Shown here: positions 59,792 through 60,000 of the stretch, in pieces
Layout of the letters: each line of letters opens with the position of its first letter
How positions within the stretch are numbered: the first letter of the stretch is position 1
DNA from: Membranipora membranacea
Lineage: Eukaryota; Bryozoa; Gymnolaemata; Cheilostomatida; Membraniporidae
Direction of reading: 5' to 3'
DNA length: 60,000 nucleotides
Assembly: GCA_914767715.1 (NCBI GenBank)
Contig: OU612075.1
Location: forward strand, 2,048,001 to 2,108,000
The notes under the pieces: generated by a model
What the model saw: the letters and a program-made list of their open reading frames with translations, nothing else
What the model was told of the DNA's origin: nothing
Databases searched by the model: none
Translations under genes and position numbers: made by a program

Positions 59792-60000
59792 CTAGTAAGT
59801 ATATGGCTAAATTAAATAGACACACACATTGATTGATAATCAGTTGTACCGTGCATACGGCTACAAATTCTAAGTTATCTATCGACAAATGTATGCGTGC
59901 ACTTCACCGGCAAGTGGTATGAGTGACAGCAAGATTTAAATACCATGTTTCTAATGACTCCACTATGTGTGATTCATAGAACCATGTGTCATACCAACAG

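Noticed and set aside
1-60000. CRISPR arrays, bacterial operons or prophage
   Set aside because: Spliced genes, SINE/LINE remnants and metazoan protein families show eukaryotic DNA; the tandem repeats have no repeat-spacer pattern.

Overview
This is a window of metazoan nuclear DNA, AT-rich, with spliced protein genes whose introns run from about 70 bp to 13 kb and with many short, non-autonomous repeats. The lineage is not decided by the sequence. Tetraspanins, SLC5 transporters and secreted D8C (uromodulin/GP2-type) proteins together fit a marine invertebrate, possibly an early-branching one such as a sponge, but that is inference. Nothing looks bacterial or viral.

Layout. 1-3.3 kb: no gene; short palindromes and a GC-rich hairpin cassette. 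3.3-13.1 kb: a locally duplicated cluster of secreted D8C-domain genes on the minus strand, with two intact copies (4083-4880 and 11074-11934), one recognisable pseudogene (9101-9490) and one faint relic (about 12960-13125). Flanks and upstream regions are duplicated too, and a tRNA-derived SINE (9691-10022) and a 176-bp perfectly centred inverted repeat (7580-7755) sit among them. 13.8-14.3 kb: a roughly 520-bp tetranucleotide microsatellite. 14.4-31.6 kb: a seven-exon tetraspanin gene on the minus strand, fully reconstructable in phase (361 aa). Its 13-kb intron 2 holds a ~348-bp tandem repeat, several palindromes and some weak candidate exons. 34.85-50.2 kb: a fifteen-exon SLC5-family sodium/solute symporter gene on the plus strand (622 aa, SMVT/SMCT-like). 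One intron carries a 5'-truncated, internally deleted LINE. There are two candidate alternative C-termini. 51.8-53.8 kb: a five-exon secreted beta-propeller gene on the minus strand (364 aa) with a TATA box. 54-58.8 kb: intergenic, with two MITE-like elements. 58.8-60 kb: the 3' end of a single-pass membrane protein gene on the minus strand, with an ITIM-like tyrosine motif in its tail; its 5' part lies beyond the window.

The genes do not form an evident pathway. The tetraspanin and the SLC5 gene are divergent, with start codons 3.2 kb apart. The D8C cluster is the clearest case of local gene birth and death. The most unusual non-coding feature is the number of near-perfect inverted repeats with loops of 0-25 nt, at least eight in 60 kb, several of which are foldback versions of sequence also present elsewhere as single arms. 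All exon models come from reading splice signals and reading-frame phase by eye; no transcript or database evidence was available.
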